A stretch of 14,141 bases of DNA, taken from positions 115,284 through 129,424 of the forward strand of contig MU647123.1 of the NCBI GenBank assembly GCA_026770585.1. Direction: 5' to 3'. Below, one piece after another: positions 1 to 5,334 of the stretch. Numbering within the stretch: the first letter of the stretch is position 1; each line of letters starts with the position of its first letter. The translations under genes and the position numbers were made by a program. Origin of the DNA: Baffinella frigidus. Lineage: Eukaryota; Cryptophyceae; Cryptomonadales; Baffinellaceae. The notes beneath the pieces are model-generated. The model saw only the letters and a list, made by a program, of their open reading frames with translations. It was not told the origin of the DNA and ran no database searches.

Positions 1-23
1 GGGGGGGGGGTTCAATGGGGGAA

Positions 24-70
24 AATGGGCCCATGCATAGCTCCATCACCAGGAAAACATGCCCGTCATC
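24..70 (-). pseudogene. Decayed copy of the kinase hinge exon
   Basis: The minus strand reads DDGHVFLVMELCMG, a close copy of the hinge exon at 236-302 (DDGHFFLVMELCT). The base before it reads AAG where the intact copy has a CAG acceptor, which costs one base of phase, and no donor follows before the poly-G at the window edge. It is either a third, decayed echo of that exon or an exon whose end is off the window. Copy relationship is seen directly; the decayed status is inferred. Confidence 0.55.
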
Positions 71-111
71 TTGATTTAGGGTGTAGGGTCAGGTTTGAGG
101 TTTCAGGGTGT

Positions 112-137
112 AGCCATCACCAGGAAAAAGTGCCATA
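112..137 (-). pseudogene. Fragment of the kinase hinge exon
   Basis: About 26 bases on the minus strand read GHFFLVM in the frame of the hinge exon and then diverge. A good acceptor precedes it (a T-rich stretch, then GTCTGGACCAG). It is the middle of three copies of this exon in the first 305 bases and the most truncated. Confidence 0.5.
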
Positions 138-235
138 CTGGTCCAGACAAAAAAAGATGCCGAGAGTGCCGCCCTTAACCGCGGATAAGGCAGATAACCT
201 CCGGATAAGGCACATAAGCTCAGGATAAGGCAAAC
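138..235 (-). repeat. Short intron with CCGGATAAGG module
   Basis: This 98-bp segment runs from a GTTTGCC donor to a T-rich CCAG acceptor on the minus strand. It holds three copies of the CCTTATCC-type unit and the terminal CCGCGGTTAA variant. It lies between the hinge exon and its first echo. It belongs to the same intron family as 303-452, in a shorter form. Confidence 0.55.
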
Positions 236-302
236 CCTGGAGGCCTTGGATGAGCTTGTTGAGGGTGCATAGCTCCATCACTAGGAAAAAGTGTCCGTCG
301 TC
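236..302 (-). CDS. Kinase exon: beta-5 strand and hinge (Wee1/Myt1-like)
   Basis: This is a 67-bp exon with acceptor GATGCAG and donor G|GTTTGCC. It reads DDGHFFLVMELC followed by TLNKLIQGLQ with no stop. FLVMEL is the usual beta-5/hinge pattern of protein kinases, where the backbone binds the adenine of ATP, and ELC after the gatekeeper is typical of the Wee1/Myt1 group. The gatekeeper position appears to be Met; from family knowledge it is usually Asn in Wee1 and Thr in Myt1, so this would be a departure. Its phase 0 start joins the phase 0 end of the AWQ exons at 453 and 1071 to give AWQ-DDGHFF, as expected for the family. Two decayed copies follow downstream. Catalytic-loop exons must lie outside the window. 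Kinase identity is quite sure; the subfamily is likely but unproven. Confidence 0.72.
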
Positions 303-452
303 CTGCATCGGGTTTAGCGTTTAGGGGTTCCCTCAAGTATTTGAAACGGGTGGTCACGCGGTCACGCGGTTCTAGTGCCCCCATTAACCGCGGATAAGGC
401 AAATAACCTCCGGATAAGACCAATAACCTCCGGATAAGGCAAATAAATGGAC
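303..452 (-). repeat. Introner-like intron, 150 bp
   Basis: On the minus strand this runs from donor GTCCATTTATTTGCC, through four CCTTATCCGGAGG-type units of about 20 bp, to the tail GGTTAATGGGGGCACTAG, then a stretch containing CGTTTCAAATAC, and ends in a CTAAACCCGATGCAG acceptor. It separates two exons that join in phase to give AWQ and DDGH. The same head, array and tail recur in other introns of the window. The tail also carries bases resembling the start of the helix-C exon (reading RFKYLRE), so part of it may be an exon echo. Confidence 0.65.
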
Positions 453-497
453 CTGCCAGGCGCGTTCGTAGTGGACGAGGTTCGGGTGGTGTCTGTT
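453..497 (-). CDS. Kinase exon: short copy of the beta-4 segment
   Basis: This 45-bp segment has a strong acceptor (seven T, then CCTCCAG) and the standard donor CAG|GTCCATT. It reads NRHHPNLVHYERAWQ in phase 0 at both ends. It matches the last third of the helix-C exon at 1071-1176 but lacks the KYVKEI part, so it would delete helix C if spliced in place of the full copy. It sits 150 bp upstream of the hinge exon and is the nearest upstream candidate for splicing to it. Alternatives are a mutually exclusive exon or a truncated relic with chance splice sites. Confidence 0.5.
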
Positions 498-797
498 CTG
501 GAGGAAAAAAACGCCAAAAGTTGACGTCGAACTGTGCCATTATTTCATTATTTTGACGGCAAAGAGATGAGGAAATCGCTCTAGGAATTGAGTTGGGTTT
601 AGGGTTGAGGGTGTAGTGCCTGTCAGGCGCGTTCGTAGAGCAAAATTTTCGACCTTTTCGCACAGCAGTTTTGGGATAACCTACACCCTCTGCTTCCACG
701 CGATCGGTGCCCCCCCCCCTCCCTACCCTCCTTCAGGGTTCAGAGTTCAGGGTTGAGGTGTGGTGGACGCCGCTGGAGGCGCAGGCCGGGGTGGCAA
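498..797. other. Mostly unassigned sequence with a chimeric exon relic
   Basis: On the minus strand, 611-641 reads CTCTACGAACGCGCC and then GGCACTACAC. This looks like the LYDRHYTL start of the glycine-loop exon joined to the YERA part of the beta-4 exon, with an in-frame stop. Bases 740-795 contain a weak CTCCAG acceptor and a CCACCACACCTC stretch that may be a remnant of the HHPNL exon. I see no other gene or repeat here apart from short GTTCAGG and GTTGAGG runs. Confidence 0.35.
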
Positions 798-869
798 ACA
801 ACCTCCGGATAAGGCAAATAACCTCCAGATAAGGTAGATAACCTCCGGATAAGGCTAATAAATGGACTA
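798..869 (-). repeat. CCGGATAAGG array with GTCCATTTAT head
   Basis: Three 20-bp units follow the head GTCCATTTATTAGCC on the minus strand. Here the head is separated from the upstream exon copy (ending CAG at 882) by 12 extra bases, GCAATTTCCACA plus TA. The module therefore behaves as a unit with its own boundary and is not simply part of the exon duplication. Confidence 0.6.
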
Positions 870-881
870 TGTGGAAATTGC

Positions 882-988
882 CTGCCACACGCGCTCGTAG
901 TGCACGAGGTTCGGGTGGTGCCCCGGCCACGCGACGTTTATGATCTCTGGCAGGTACTTGACACGGCCGGTCACGCAGTCACGAGGTG
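882..988 (-). pseudogene. Second copy of the kinase helix-C/beta-4 exon
   Basis: The segment reads RVKYLPEI, INVAWPG and HHPNLVHYERVWQ in one open frame, clearly paralogous to 1071-1176 (KYVKEI ... HHPNLVHYERAWQ). Its 5' part differs and matches the repeated tail seen after the CCGGATAAGG arrays. The acceptor CACTAG is acceptable, but the donor is CAG|GCAATT in place of GT. It is either a decayed duplicate or an alternative exon using a GC donor. The substitutions seen give no in-frame stop, which suggests a fairly recent loss or weak constraint. Confidence 0.55.
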
Positions 989-1000
989 CTAGTGCCCCCA

Positions 1001-1070
1001 TTAACCGCCGGATAAGGCAAATAACCTCCAGATGAGGCAGATAACCTCCGGATAAGGCTTATAAATGGAC
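1001..1070 (-). repeat. CCGGATAAGG array with GTCCATTTAT donor
   Basis: Directly downstream (minus strand) of the helix-C exon, the donor CAG|GTCCATTTATAAGCC opens three array units that end in the GGTTAATGGGGGCACTAG tail. The tail runs straight into the second exon copy, so the segment 989-1070 would be an 82-bp intron between two paralogous exons. Confidence 0.65.
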
Positions 1071-1176
1071 CTGCCACGCTCGCTCGTAGTGGACGAGGTT
1101 CGGGTGGTGTCCCATCTGCGCGACGTTGGTGATCTCCTTCACGTACTTCTGGCGGGCCGCGTGCCCCCTAAACCTC
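1071..1176 (-). CDS. Kinase exon: helix C and beta-4 (Wee1/Myt1-like)
   Basis: This 106-bp exon has acceptor AAAACGCAG and donor CAG|GTCCATT. After one base completing an Arg codon it reads RFRGHAARQ, KYVKEITNVAQMG and HHPNLVHYERAWQ. The order RFRG, then helix C with a probable ion-pair Glu in KEI, then HPNLV and AWQ, is the signature of Wee1/Myt1-type kinases (from family knowledge, Myt1 has PFRG ... GQHP ... AWEE). The one-base start fits the AG| ends of the lysine-exon copies at 1944 and 2943, rebuilding KKSRRRFRG. This is the best-preserved of the helix-C copies and the likeliest real exon. The role expected of such a kinase is inhibitory phosphorylation of a cyclin-dependent kinase; that is inferred from the family only. 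Confidence 0.78.
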
Positions 1177-1377
1177 CTGCGTTTTGGGGGCTTCGGGTTG
1201 AATCTCACCTTCAAGCGGACCAAATCGATGATGTGGCGTGAGCCATTTCACACTTGTAGCCGGTCGAGTTCGTCCGGAATGGCTCAAGCCCCGCGTAAAA
1301 TCCAAAGGGCTAAATTCACTATTTGGTCCACTTCGGAGGGCTGGTTAGTGGCTAGGTGAGAGTTCAAAGGGTGTCCT
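1177..1377. repeat. Intron sequence with an imperfect inverted repeat
   Basis: This 201-bp stretch carries no exon I can support. Bases 1213-1225 (AAGCGGACCAAAT) and 1321-1333 (ATTTGGTCCACTT) are inverted copies with one mismatch, about 120 bp apart overall, and GAGCCATT recurs inside near both ends. It could be an old, decayed MITE. No target-site duplication is visible. Confidence 0.35.
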
Positions 1378-1380
1378 AAT

Positions 1381-1564
1381 CCACACGAGGCTATCCATGC
1401 GAACAGATTCATAAGTTAGTTGTTGGATTATTGCCGAGGAAACACGCCCAAAGTCAGCATTTGATCACGTTTCTGTACGGACATCCGTACGGAAAAAACG
1501 TGATCATTTCCCCACAAATTTTAAAATGTCCTCTTATTCTGTTCGCATGGATAGCCTCGTGTGG
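1381..1564. mobile_element. MITE with 26-bp perfect terminal inverted repeats
   Basis: The 26 bases at 1381-1406 (starting CCACACGAGGC) are exactly inverted at 1539-1564. Inside, 1462-1506 folds into a second hairpin: TGATCACGTTT pairs with AAACGTGATCA around GTACGGA/TCCGTAC. No transposase is encoded and I see no clear target-site duplication. The first 14 bases at this end (1378-1391) are inverted once more at 1658-1671, so the true right end could be either place, or a second partial copy was nested here. Confidence 0.75.
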
Positions 1565-1571
1565 TGGACTG

Positions 1572-1671
1572 TTGGACCACTCAACTTGAGACTTGAGAGC
1601 AACAAAGACTTACGGCTCGAGACGTAAGGCTCGAGAGAAATAACGAAGAACAGGGGGGCCTCGTGTGGATT
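1572..1671 (+). repeat. Possible retroelement tail ending in AGAAATAACGAAGAA
   Basis: Bases 1611-1650 contain two near repeats (TTACGGCTCGAGA and GTAAGGCTCGAGAG) followed by an A/G-rich AAATAACGAAGAACA. A related end is seen at 5860-5930 (GCAAGGCTCAG, then TCGAGAGTAATAAAGAAG). Shared A/G-rich 3' ends suggest two tails of one non-LTR family. Too short to classify. Confidence 0.3.
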
Positions 1672-1735
1672 GCAAAACGTTCTGAATCTCTCAAAGGTAA
1701 TTCGCTCGGCCCGTGTGCCCCCTGAATCTCCTGGG

Positions 1736-1935
1736 TTGTAGAGTTTGGGGTTTGTGGTTTGTGGTTTGTGGTTTGTGGTTTGTGGTTTGTGGTTTGTGGT
1801 TTGTGGTTTGTGGTTTGGGGTCTAGGGTTTGGGGTCTAGGGTTTATGTTGAGGGTTTACGTTGAGGGTTTAGGGGCAGGTGTAGGGCTTACAGTTTAGGG
1901 CTCACAGTTTCGGGCACAGGGTTTTAGGGATTAGG
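1736..1935 (+). repeat. Telomere-like heptamer block (TTTGTGG, then TTTAGGG variants)
   Basis: About ten perfect GGTTTGT heptamers occupy 1748-1817, followed by TCTAGGG, TTTGGGG and TTGAGGG variants. The 61-codon ORF here (repeating FVVCGLW) is only the 7-bp period read through. On the kinase strand this is a pyrimidine-rich intron segment. Confidence 0.9.
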
Positions 1936-1943
1936 GCTTAGAC

Positions 1944-1999
1944 CTGCGTGACTTCTTGCGGGCATACTGTGCGTCGGTGCGATAACGAATTGTGAAGAG
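1944..1999 (-). pseudogene. Copy of the kinase lysine-strand exon
   Basis: On the minus strand this reads FTIRYRTDAQYARKKSR and ends CGCAG|GTCTAAG. RT.....A.KKS aligns with RTNEKFALKKS of the exon at 3455-3523, and the strand keeps the beta-3 Lys. The AG| end is in phase with the G| start of the helix-C exon at 1176, giving KKSRRRFRG. The upstream limit is unclear because the reading frame stays open into the 116-bp duplicated block and no convincing acceptor is near. It may be a working alternative exon or a relic. Confidence 0.45.
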
Positions 2000-2091
2000 G
2001 TTTTCGGGCCATCCGGGAAAAGGACCACCATAGGGCCCTAGGCATAGCCCTACTGTAGGGTCCTAAGAGGAGGCAGTTTCTTATGAGCGAG
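1976..2091. repeat. 116-bp dispersed duplicate, copy 1
   Basis: This segment (GGTGCGATAACGAATT ... TTATGAGCGAG) is repeated at 2381-2496 in the same direction with about eight differences. It contains the near-palindrome CCCTACTGTAGGG. The two copies are separated by a hairpin made of exon pieces and by a TA-flanked MITE. It includes the 5' part of a lysine-strand exon copy, so it probably spread as part of an exon duplication. Confidence 0.8.
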
Positions 2092-2093
2092 AC

Positions 2094-2129
2094 CTGCGTG
2101 ACTTCTTGCGGGCACAAGAAGTCACGCAG
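2094..2129. repeat. Perfect hairpin made from inverted exon pieces
   Basis: CTGCGTGACTTCTTG at 2094-2108 pairs perfectly with 2115-2129 around a 6-base loop. The left arm is the ARKKSR end of the lysine-strand exon on the minus strand, and the right arm is the same piece on the plus strand. A third, plus-strand piece (CCCTCAAGAAGTCAC, ALKKS) follows at 2133-2148. Confidence 0.75.
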
Positions 2130-2191
2130 TGTGCCCTCAAGAAGTCACCTAAACCCAGTTTAGGCCCTAAACTGTAAGCCACACTGCGACC

Positions 2192-2366
2192 TAGAGCGCT
2201 GTGCAGAGAAGTTGGCCACCGGAAAATGGGGCAATGGGGAAATTGGAGCCATTCTGTCCACTTTTGAGAAATTCATGGTACTAAATTTCTCAAAAGTTGA
2301 CCAAACGGCTCCAATTTCTCGAGTTTTTATTATTTTCCGTGGCCAACTTCTCTGCACAGCGCTCTA
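2192..2366. mobile_element. TA-flanked 175-bp MITE (Tc1/mariner-like), copy 1
   Basis: The ends are TA-GAGCGCTGTGCAGAGAAG and its inverse GCTC-TA, and the whole element folds as one hairpin. TA at both ends fits the target duplication of Tc1/mariner elements. The copy at 7034-7208 is also exactly 175 bp and lies in the opposite direction. No coding capacity. Superfamily assignment rests on the TA dinucleotide only. Confidence 0.85.
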
Positions 2367-2380
2367 TCGCACCTAAACCC

Positions 2381-2496
2381 GGTGCGATAATGAATTATGA
2401 AGAGGTTTTCGGGCCATCCGGGAAAAGGACCACCATAGGGACCTAGGCATAGCCCTACTGTAGGGTCCTAGAAGGAGGCGGTTTCTTATGAGCGAG
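2381..2496. repeat. 116-bp dispersed duplicate, copy 2
   Basis: Second copy of the segment at 1976-2091. Here the lysine-strand exon part is cut short (TTATCGCACC, then CCTAAACCC-type sequence), so this copy has no complete exon end. Confidence 0.8.
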
Positions 2497-2518
2497 GTAC
2501 CTCTGTACCTCAGGACTA

Positions 2519-2655
2519 GGTTGTAGGAGGTGGAGATAGAATCCATCCGGGAAAAGCTCGCAAGAGCGGCCGACACGGTGCACAGTATGTAGCACGATGC
2601 GCAAGGCATGTGCGGCGCTGACGCTGCTTGTTCAGCAATAAATTACCAATCTGTC
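2519..2655 (+). repeat. Dispersed repeat with AATAAA near its end, copy 1
   Basis: The stretch GTTGTAGGAGGTGGAGATAG ... GCGGCCGACACGG ... TGCGGCGCTGACGCTG ... CAATAAATTACCAATCT recurs at 7566-7692 with moderate divergence. The AATAAA close to the end of the similarity suggests the 3' end of a retroelement transcript on the plus strand. No reverse transcriptase is present. Confidence 0.65.
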
Positions 2656-2942
2656 GGGCTAGGGCGCAGGGTTTCGGGTGTAGGGGTTAACGCTGCCGAG
2701 CGGGGAGGGGACAACTCGGCATTTTTAAAAGATTTTCATCTGAAACCGAGGCCAGATTCTGGCTTTGGGTTTTTACGATGTGCCGAGTTCGCCCAGCCAC
2801 ACAGGGGACTACGGACCTTTCATCAAAAGTCAACTCCCCATATGGGCAGTTAACTTGACAGATTTTCTGGTGCAAATTTGGTCACGTTACCGCTAAATCC
2901 AGGGGTCCCAAAATCCCCGAAACCCACCGTGAGAGAGCGAAC
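2656..2942. other. Unassigned sequence with a small inverted repeat
   Basis: No exon is supported here. AACTCGGCA at 2713-2721 is inverted at 2781-2789 (TGCCGAGTT). The lead-in CGCTGCCGAGCG at about 2691 recurs at 5960 (TCGCTGCCGAGCGAGGACGGGACA), so a short dispersed repeat may start in both places. Confidence 0.35.
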
Positions 2943-3146
2943 CTGCGTGACTTCTTTTATCTCAGAAAAGGGATTCTAAAATTCGTTTTCTTAAGTCAAT
3001 TCCTGTACAAATTCGTCAACGTATTCTTTTCTCTACGCATAAGTTGTCATATTTGAAGGGGAATTGACTTAAGAAAACGAATGTTAGAATCCTTTTTCTG
3101 AGATAATCTTGAGTGCATCCTGCGCGTTCCGCACCCGGACACGAAC
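2943..3146 (-). pseudogene. Lysine-strand kinase exon split by a MITE
   Basis: On the minus strand 3146-3107 reads VRVRNAQDALK and 2956-2943 continues KSR, ending CGCAG|GTTCGC. Without the 150-bp MITE and one TCTT copy, the frame would read through ALKKSR, matching FALKKS of the exon at 3455-3523. The AG| end is in phase with the helix-C exon at 1176. The insertion breaks this copy unless it is skipped in splicing. Confidence 0.65.
2957..3106. mobile_element. 150-bp MITE with TCTT target duplication
   Basis: The ends are TTATCTCAG and CTGAGATAA. The arms pair along about 47 bases, including TTTTCTTAAGTCAATTCC. Four bases TCTT at 2953-2956 are repeated at 3107-3110, and deleting the element restores the exon reading ALKKSR seen in the paralogous copies. 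The core TTTCTTAAGTCAAT is shared with the element at 5335-5555. Confidence 0.85.
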
Positions 3147-3261
3147 AGGTCTACGTCCTTTTAAATCCGTGCCTCTATTTCAAAGAAAGAATCAAATTTG
3201 GGTTTTTTCCCGATAATTTCGACCAATATCGCCGAATTTCACCCTTTTATGTGAAAAACGC

Positions 3262-3315
3262 AACGTTTCCGAAGACATAAATAGTGTCTTTGCGAAACGT
3301 AGACCTTTTCGCCTC
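3262..3315. repeat. Hairpin and dispersed repeat (ACGTTTCCGAAGACA)
   Basis: ACGTTTCCGAAGACA at about 3263 pairs with TGTCTTTGCGAAACGT up to 3300. The same ACGTTTCCGAAGACACAAACGTAGACC-type sequence occurs at 10139-10175 on the same strand, and the CGTAGACCTGTTCG part again, inverted, near 3143-3156. A small dispersed element of unknown type. Confidence 0.5.
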
Positions 3316-3340
3316 CGGGGGCGGGGTGCGATAGTGGATC

Positions 3341-3454
3341 GCTCGCAACGGCCGGTCGCGCGGTCACGCGGTTCTCGTGCCCCCATTAACCGCGGACAAG
3401 GCAAATAACCTCCGGATAAGAAAAAAAACCTCCGGATAAGGCAAATAAACGGAC
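3341..3454 (-). repeat. Introner-like module after the lysine-strand exon
   Basis: The donor CCA|GTCCGTTTATTTGCC leads into three array units and the tail CCGCGGTTAATGGGGGCACGAG, followed by AACCGCGTGACCGCG as in 303-452. It separates a lysine-strand exon reading KKSTRFRP from a helix-C-like beginning (EPRDRATGR), which decays after about 40 bases. Exact 3' end unknown. Confidence 0.6.
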
Positions 3455-3523
3455 TGGGCGGAACCGCGTCGACTTCTTGAGGGCGAACTTCTCGTTGGTG
3501 CGATTGTTGACCGCCGTCCACAC
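3455..3523 (-). CDS. Kinase exon: beta-2/beta-3 with catalytic lysine
   Basis: This 69-bp exon has acceptor AACCCCAAG and donor CCA|GTCCGTT. It reads VWTAVNNRTNEKFALKKS followed by TRFRP in phase 0. ALK is the invariant ATP-binding Lys of kinase subdomain II. Its start is exactly in phase with the glycine-loop exon at 4235-4294, giving GRGDFGE-VWTAV, the standard glycine-loop order. The 3' end differs from the other copies: RFR is fused on here, whereas in the copies at 1944 and 2943 the exon stops before it and RFRG begins the next exon. So the intron position differs between paralogous copies. Confidence 0.75.
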
Positions 3524-3770
3524 CTTGGGGTTGAGGGTTTAGGGATTAGGGTTTAGGGTTTAGGGTTTCGGGTTTCGGGTTTCGGGTTTCGGGATCAGGG
3601 TTTAGAGTCCGTATCCCGTGTTCCCGTGTTCTGGTTTCCGGTTTCCCGGTTTCCGGTTTCCCGGTCACCGGTTTCCCGGTTTCCGGTTTCCAGGTTTCCG
3701 GTTTCCCGTTTTATGGTTCATGGTTTATGGTTCATGGTTCATGGGTTGTGGTTGACGGTTTGGGGTTTAG
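3524..3770 (+). repeat. Telomere-like block: TTTAGGG, TTTCGGG, GTTTCCCG, TTCATGG variants
   Basis: Successive short runs of different seven- or eight-base variants fill this intron. On the kinase strand it is C- and A-rich and ends just before the CCCCAAG acceptor of the lysine-strand exon. Confidence 0.85.
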
Positions 3771-3779
3771 GGTTGCACC

Positions 3780-3838
3780 TACCCAGAGTCCCCGCGCCTG
3801 AAAAGCTCCGTGAGAGTTTAGGGTTTAGGGTTCGGATT

Positions 3839-3870
<32 letters not shown>

Positions 3871-3923
3871 GTTTGAGGGTTGAGGGTCCAGGTGCGTGAG
3901 AGTGTAGTGCCGCTCGCAGGCAC
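3780..3923 (-). pseudogene. Glycine-loop exon copy split by a heptamer block
   Basis: At 3923-3891 the minus strand has a TTTCAG acceptor and reads CERHYTLTHL. At 3818-3780 it reads TLTELFRRGDSG and a stop. Together they echo LLYDRHYTLTELLGRGDFGE of 4235-4294, separated by TTGAGGG heptamers at 3838-3888. The second glycine of the loop and the Phe are lost, so this copy is decayed. Confidence 0.6.
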
Positions 3924-4024
3924 CTGAAACAGCCGGTTTTAGGTTTCAGGGTTTAGGGATTATTGTTTGGGGTTTGGTAAACCCTCACCCCTCACCCCTT
4001 TGGGGGTGCCCATCAAGAGCTTTC

Positions 4025-4229
4025 TGGATACTTGAAACGTGTGGTCACGCGGTTCTAGTGCCCCCATTAACCGCGGATAAGGCAGATAACCTCCGGATAA
4101 GGCAATGAATGAACCGTGGTGGACGAGATGAGGGTTGGGTCGACACCTCCCCAAGGCGATCAACCTCCGGATAAGGCAAATAACCTCCGGATAAGGCAAA
4201 TAACCTCCGGATAAGGCAACTAAATGGAC
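4025..4229 (-). repeat. Two CCGGATAAGG arrays around a relic of the HHPNLVHY exon
   Basis: Array units lie at 4159-4229 and 4065-4110. Between them, 4150-4124 reads RPNPHLVHHG on the minus strand, a decayed HHPNLVHYE, followed by a GTTCATTCATTGCC head. The last array ends in the usual GGTTAATGGGGGCACTAGAACCGCGTGACC tail and a GTTTCAAGTAT piece. This shows exon piece plus module duplicated as one unit. Confidence 0.6.
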
Positions 4230-4234
4230 GGTAC

Positions 4235-4294
4235 CTCCCCGAAATCCCCGCGGCCGAGAAGCTCCGTAAGAGTGTAGTGCCGGTCGTAGAGCAG
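4235..4294 (-). CDS. Kinase exon: glycine-rich loop
   Basis: This 60-bp exon has acceptor TACACCAG and donor GAG|GTACCG. It reads LLYDRHYTLTELLGRGDFGE in phase 0 at both ends. LGRGDFGE is the glycine-rich ATP-binding loop (GxGxFGxV) that opens a protein kinase domain, and TELLGRGDFGE resembles the FxELxxIGxGEFG start of Wee1 kinases. Val of the loop comes from the next exon at 3523. The donor lies five bases inside the usual GTCCATTTAG head, so this intron has a slightly different start from its relatives. One split decayed copy lies at 3780-3923. Confidence 0.77.
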
Positions 4295-4302
4295 CTGGTG
4301 TA

Positions 4303-4615
4303 GGGTTTGGGGTTTGAGGTTTGGAGTTTAGGGGTTTGGGTTTTGGGGGCGAGGTTTAGGGTTTGGGGTTTTGGGTTTGATGTTTAGGGTTCTGGGGGTG
4401 AGGTTTTGGGTTTTGGGTTTTGGGGTTTGGGGTTTGGGGTTTGGGGTGTGGGGTTTCGAAACGGGGATTCGCCTGGGAGGGCATGTGCTTGAGGATAAGT
4501 TTAGGGTTTAGATTTAGGGTTCAGGGTCTAAGGTCTAAGGTTTAGGGTTTAGAGTTTAGGGTTTAGGGTTTAGGGTGTAGGGTTTAGGGTTTAGGTCTAG
4601 GGTTTCGGGGTTCGG
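4303..4615 (+). repeat. Telomere-like block (TTTGGGG and TTTAGGG) with exon relic
   Basis: TTTGGGG and TTTTGGG heptamers fill 4303-4450, and nearly perfect TTTAGGG repeats fill 4500-4605. Between them, 4502-4462 on the minus strand reads KLILKHMPSQANPR, a partial copy of the exon at 4750-4829 (KLILKRMPSQARP). That relic has neither a clear acceptor nor a GT donor. Confidence 0.8.
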
Positions 4616-4624
4616 GTGTCGTCC

Positions 4625-4749
4625 TCTCTCGATGCTTGAAACGGAGGGTTTCACGCGGTCACGAGGTTATAATGCCCCCATTAACCGCGGATAAGGCAAA
4701 TAACCTCCGGATAAGGTCAATAGCTTCCGGATAAGGCACATGAATGGAC
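4625..4749 (-). repeat. Introner-like module after exon 4750-4829
   Basis: The donor CCG|GTCCATTCATGTGCC is followed by three units, one with CCGGAAG in place of CCGGAGG, and the tail CCGCGGTTAATGGGGGCATTATAACC. The end carries GTTTCAAG and a GACGACACCCGAACC stretch, a decayed start of the helix-C exon with an in-frame TGA. Confidence 0.6.
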
Positions 4750-4829
4750 CGGGGACGCGCCTGGGAGGGCATGCGCTTGAGGATGAGTTTGGTGTAGTCT
4801 TTTCGGTCCATCAGTGAGTTCTTGCGCAC
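4750..4829 (-). CDS. Candidate exon upstream of the kinase domain
   Basis: This 80-bp exon has acceptor GAAACCAG and donor CCCCG|GTCCATTC. In phase 0 it reads VRKNSLMDRKDYTKLILKR then MPSQARP. It lies just upstream of the glycine-loop exon on the same strand, where Wee1 kinases have a variable linker after the NPFTP region. A partial copy that keeps KLIL and MPSQA at 4462-4502 supports this frame. The two-base end does not fit the phase 0 start of 4294, so another exon may lie between or one boundary may be off. A second frame is also open. Confidence 0.5.
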
Positions 4830-4835
4830 CTGGTT

Positions 4836-5275
4836 TCGGGTTTGGAGTTTGGGGTTTAGGGTTCAGGTCCCCCTGAAACCAGGTTTGGGGTTTGGGGTTC
4901 GGGGTTTGGGGTTCGGGGTTTGGGGTTTGGGGTTTGGGGTTTAGGCTTGACGCCGTGGAGCATCTGGGGGTTTAGGATATAGGGTGTAGGGTTCAGGGTT
5001 TAGGGTTGGGGGATTAAATTTTAGGATTTTGGGTTGAGGGTTGAGGGTTTGGGTTTAAGGTTTGGGGTCTATTCTTTCGGGTTTAAGGTGTTCAGTGTTT
5101 AGGGGGTTGGGGTTATGGTTGAGCATATGAGGGGTTAGGAGATTAGGGATTATGGTTAGGGGGTTGGAGAATTGGGGGATGAGGGGTTCAGGTTTGGGGT
5201 TTGGGGATTAGGTGTTAAGGTTAGAGCTTAGGGGATGCGGGTTCAGGGTTTAGGGTTTAGGGTTTGGGACTTGAT
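4836..5275 (+). repeat. Long degenerate telomere-like block
   Basis: About 440 bp of TTTGGGG, TTTAGGG, TTGAGGG and less regular G/T-rich units. Bases 5100-5240 are the most degenerate, with TTAGGGGATTAGGG-like steps. No exon found. Confidence 0.85.
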
Positions 5276-5334
5276 CGTAAACCCTCACCCCTCACCTCTC
5301 TAGCGTTTACCATTACGAAACGCGTATCGTCCTT

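Noticed and set aside
1713-1898. ORF repeating FVVCGLW
   Set aside because: It is the GGTTTGT repeat translated.
2608-2853. 81-codon plus-strand ORF
   Set aside because: It starts inside the dispersed repeat 2519-2655 and crosses unrelated sequence. No domain or copy supports it.
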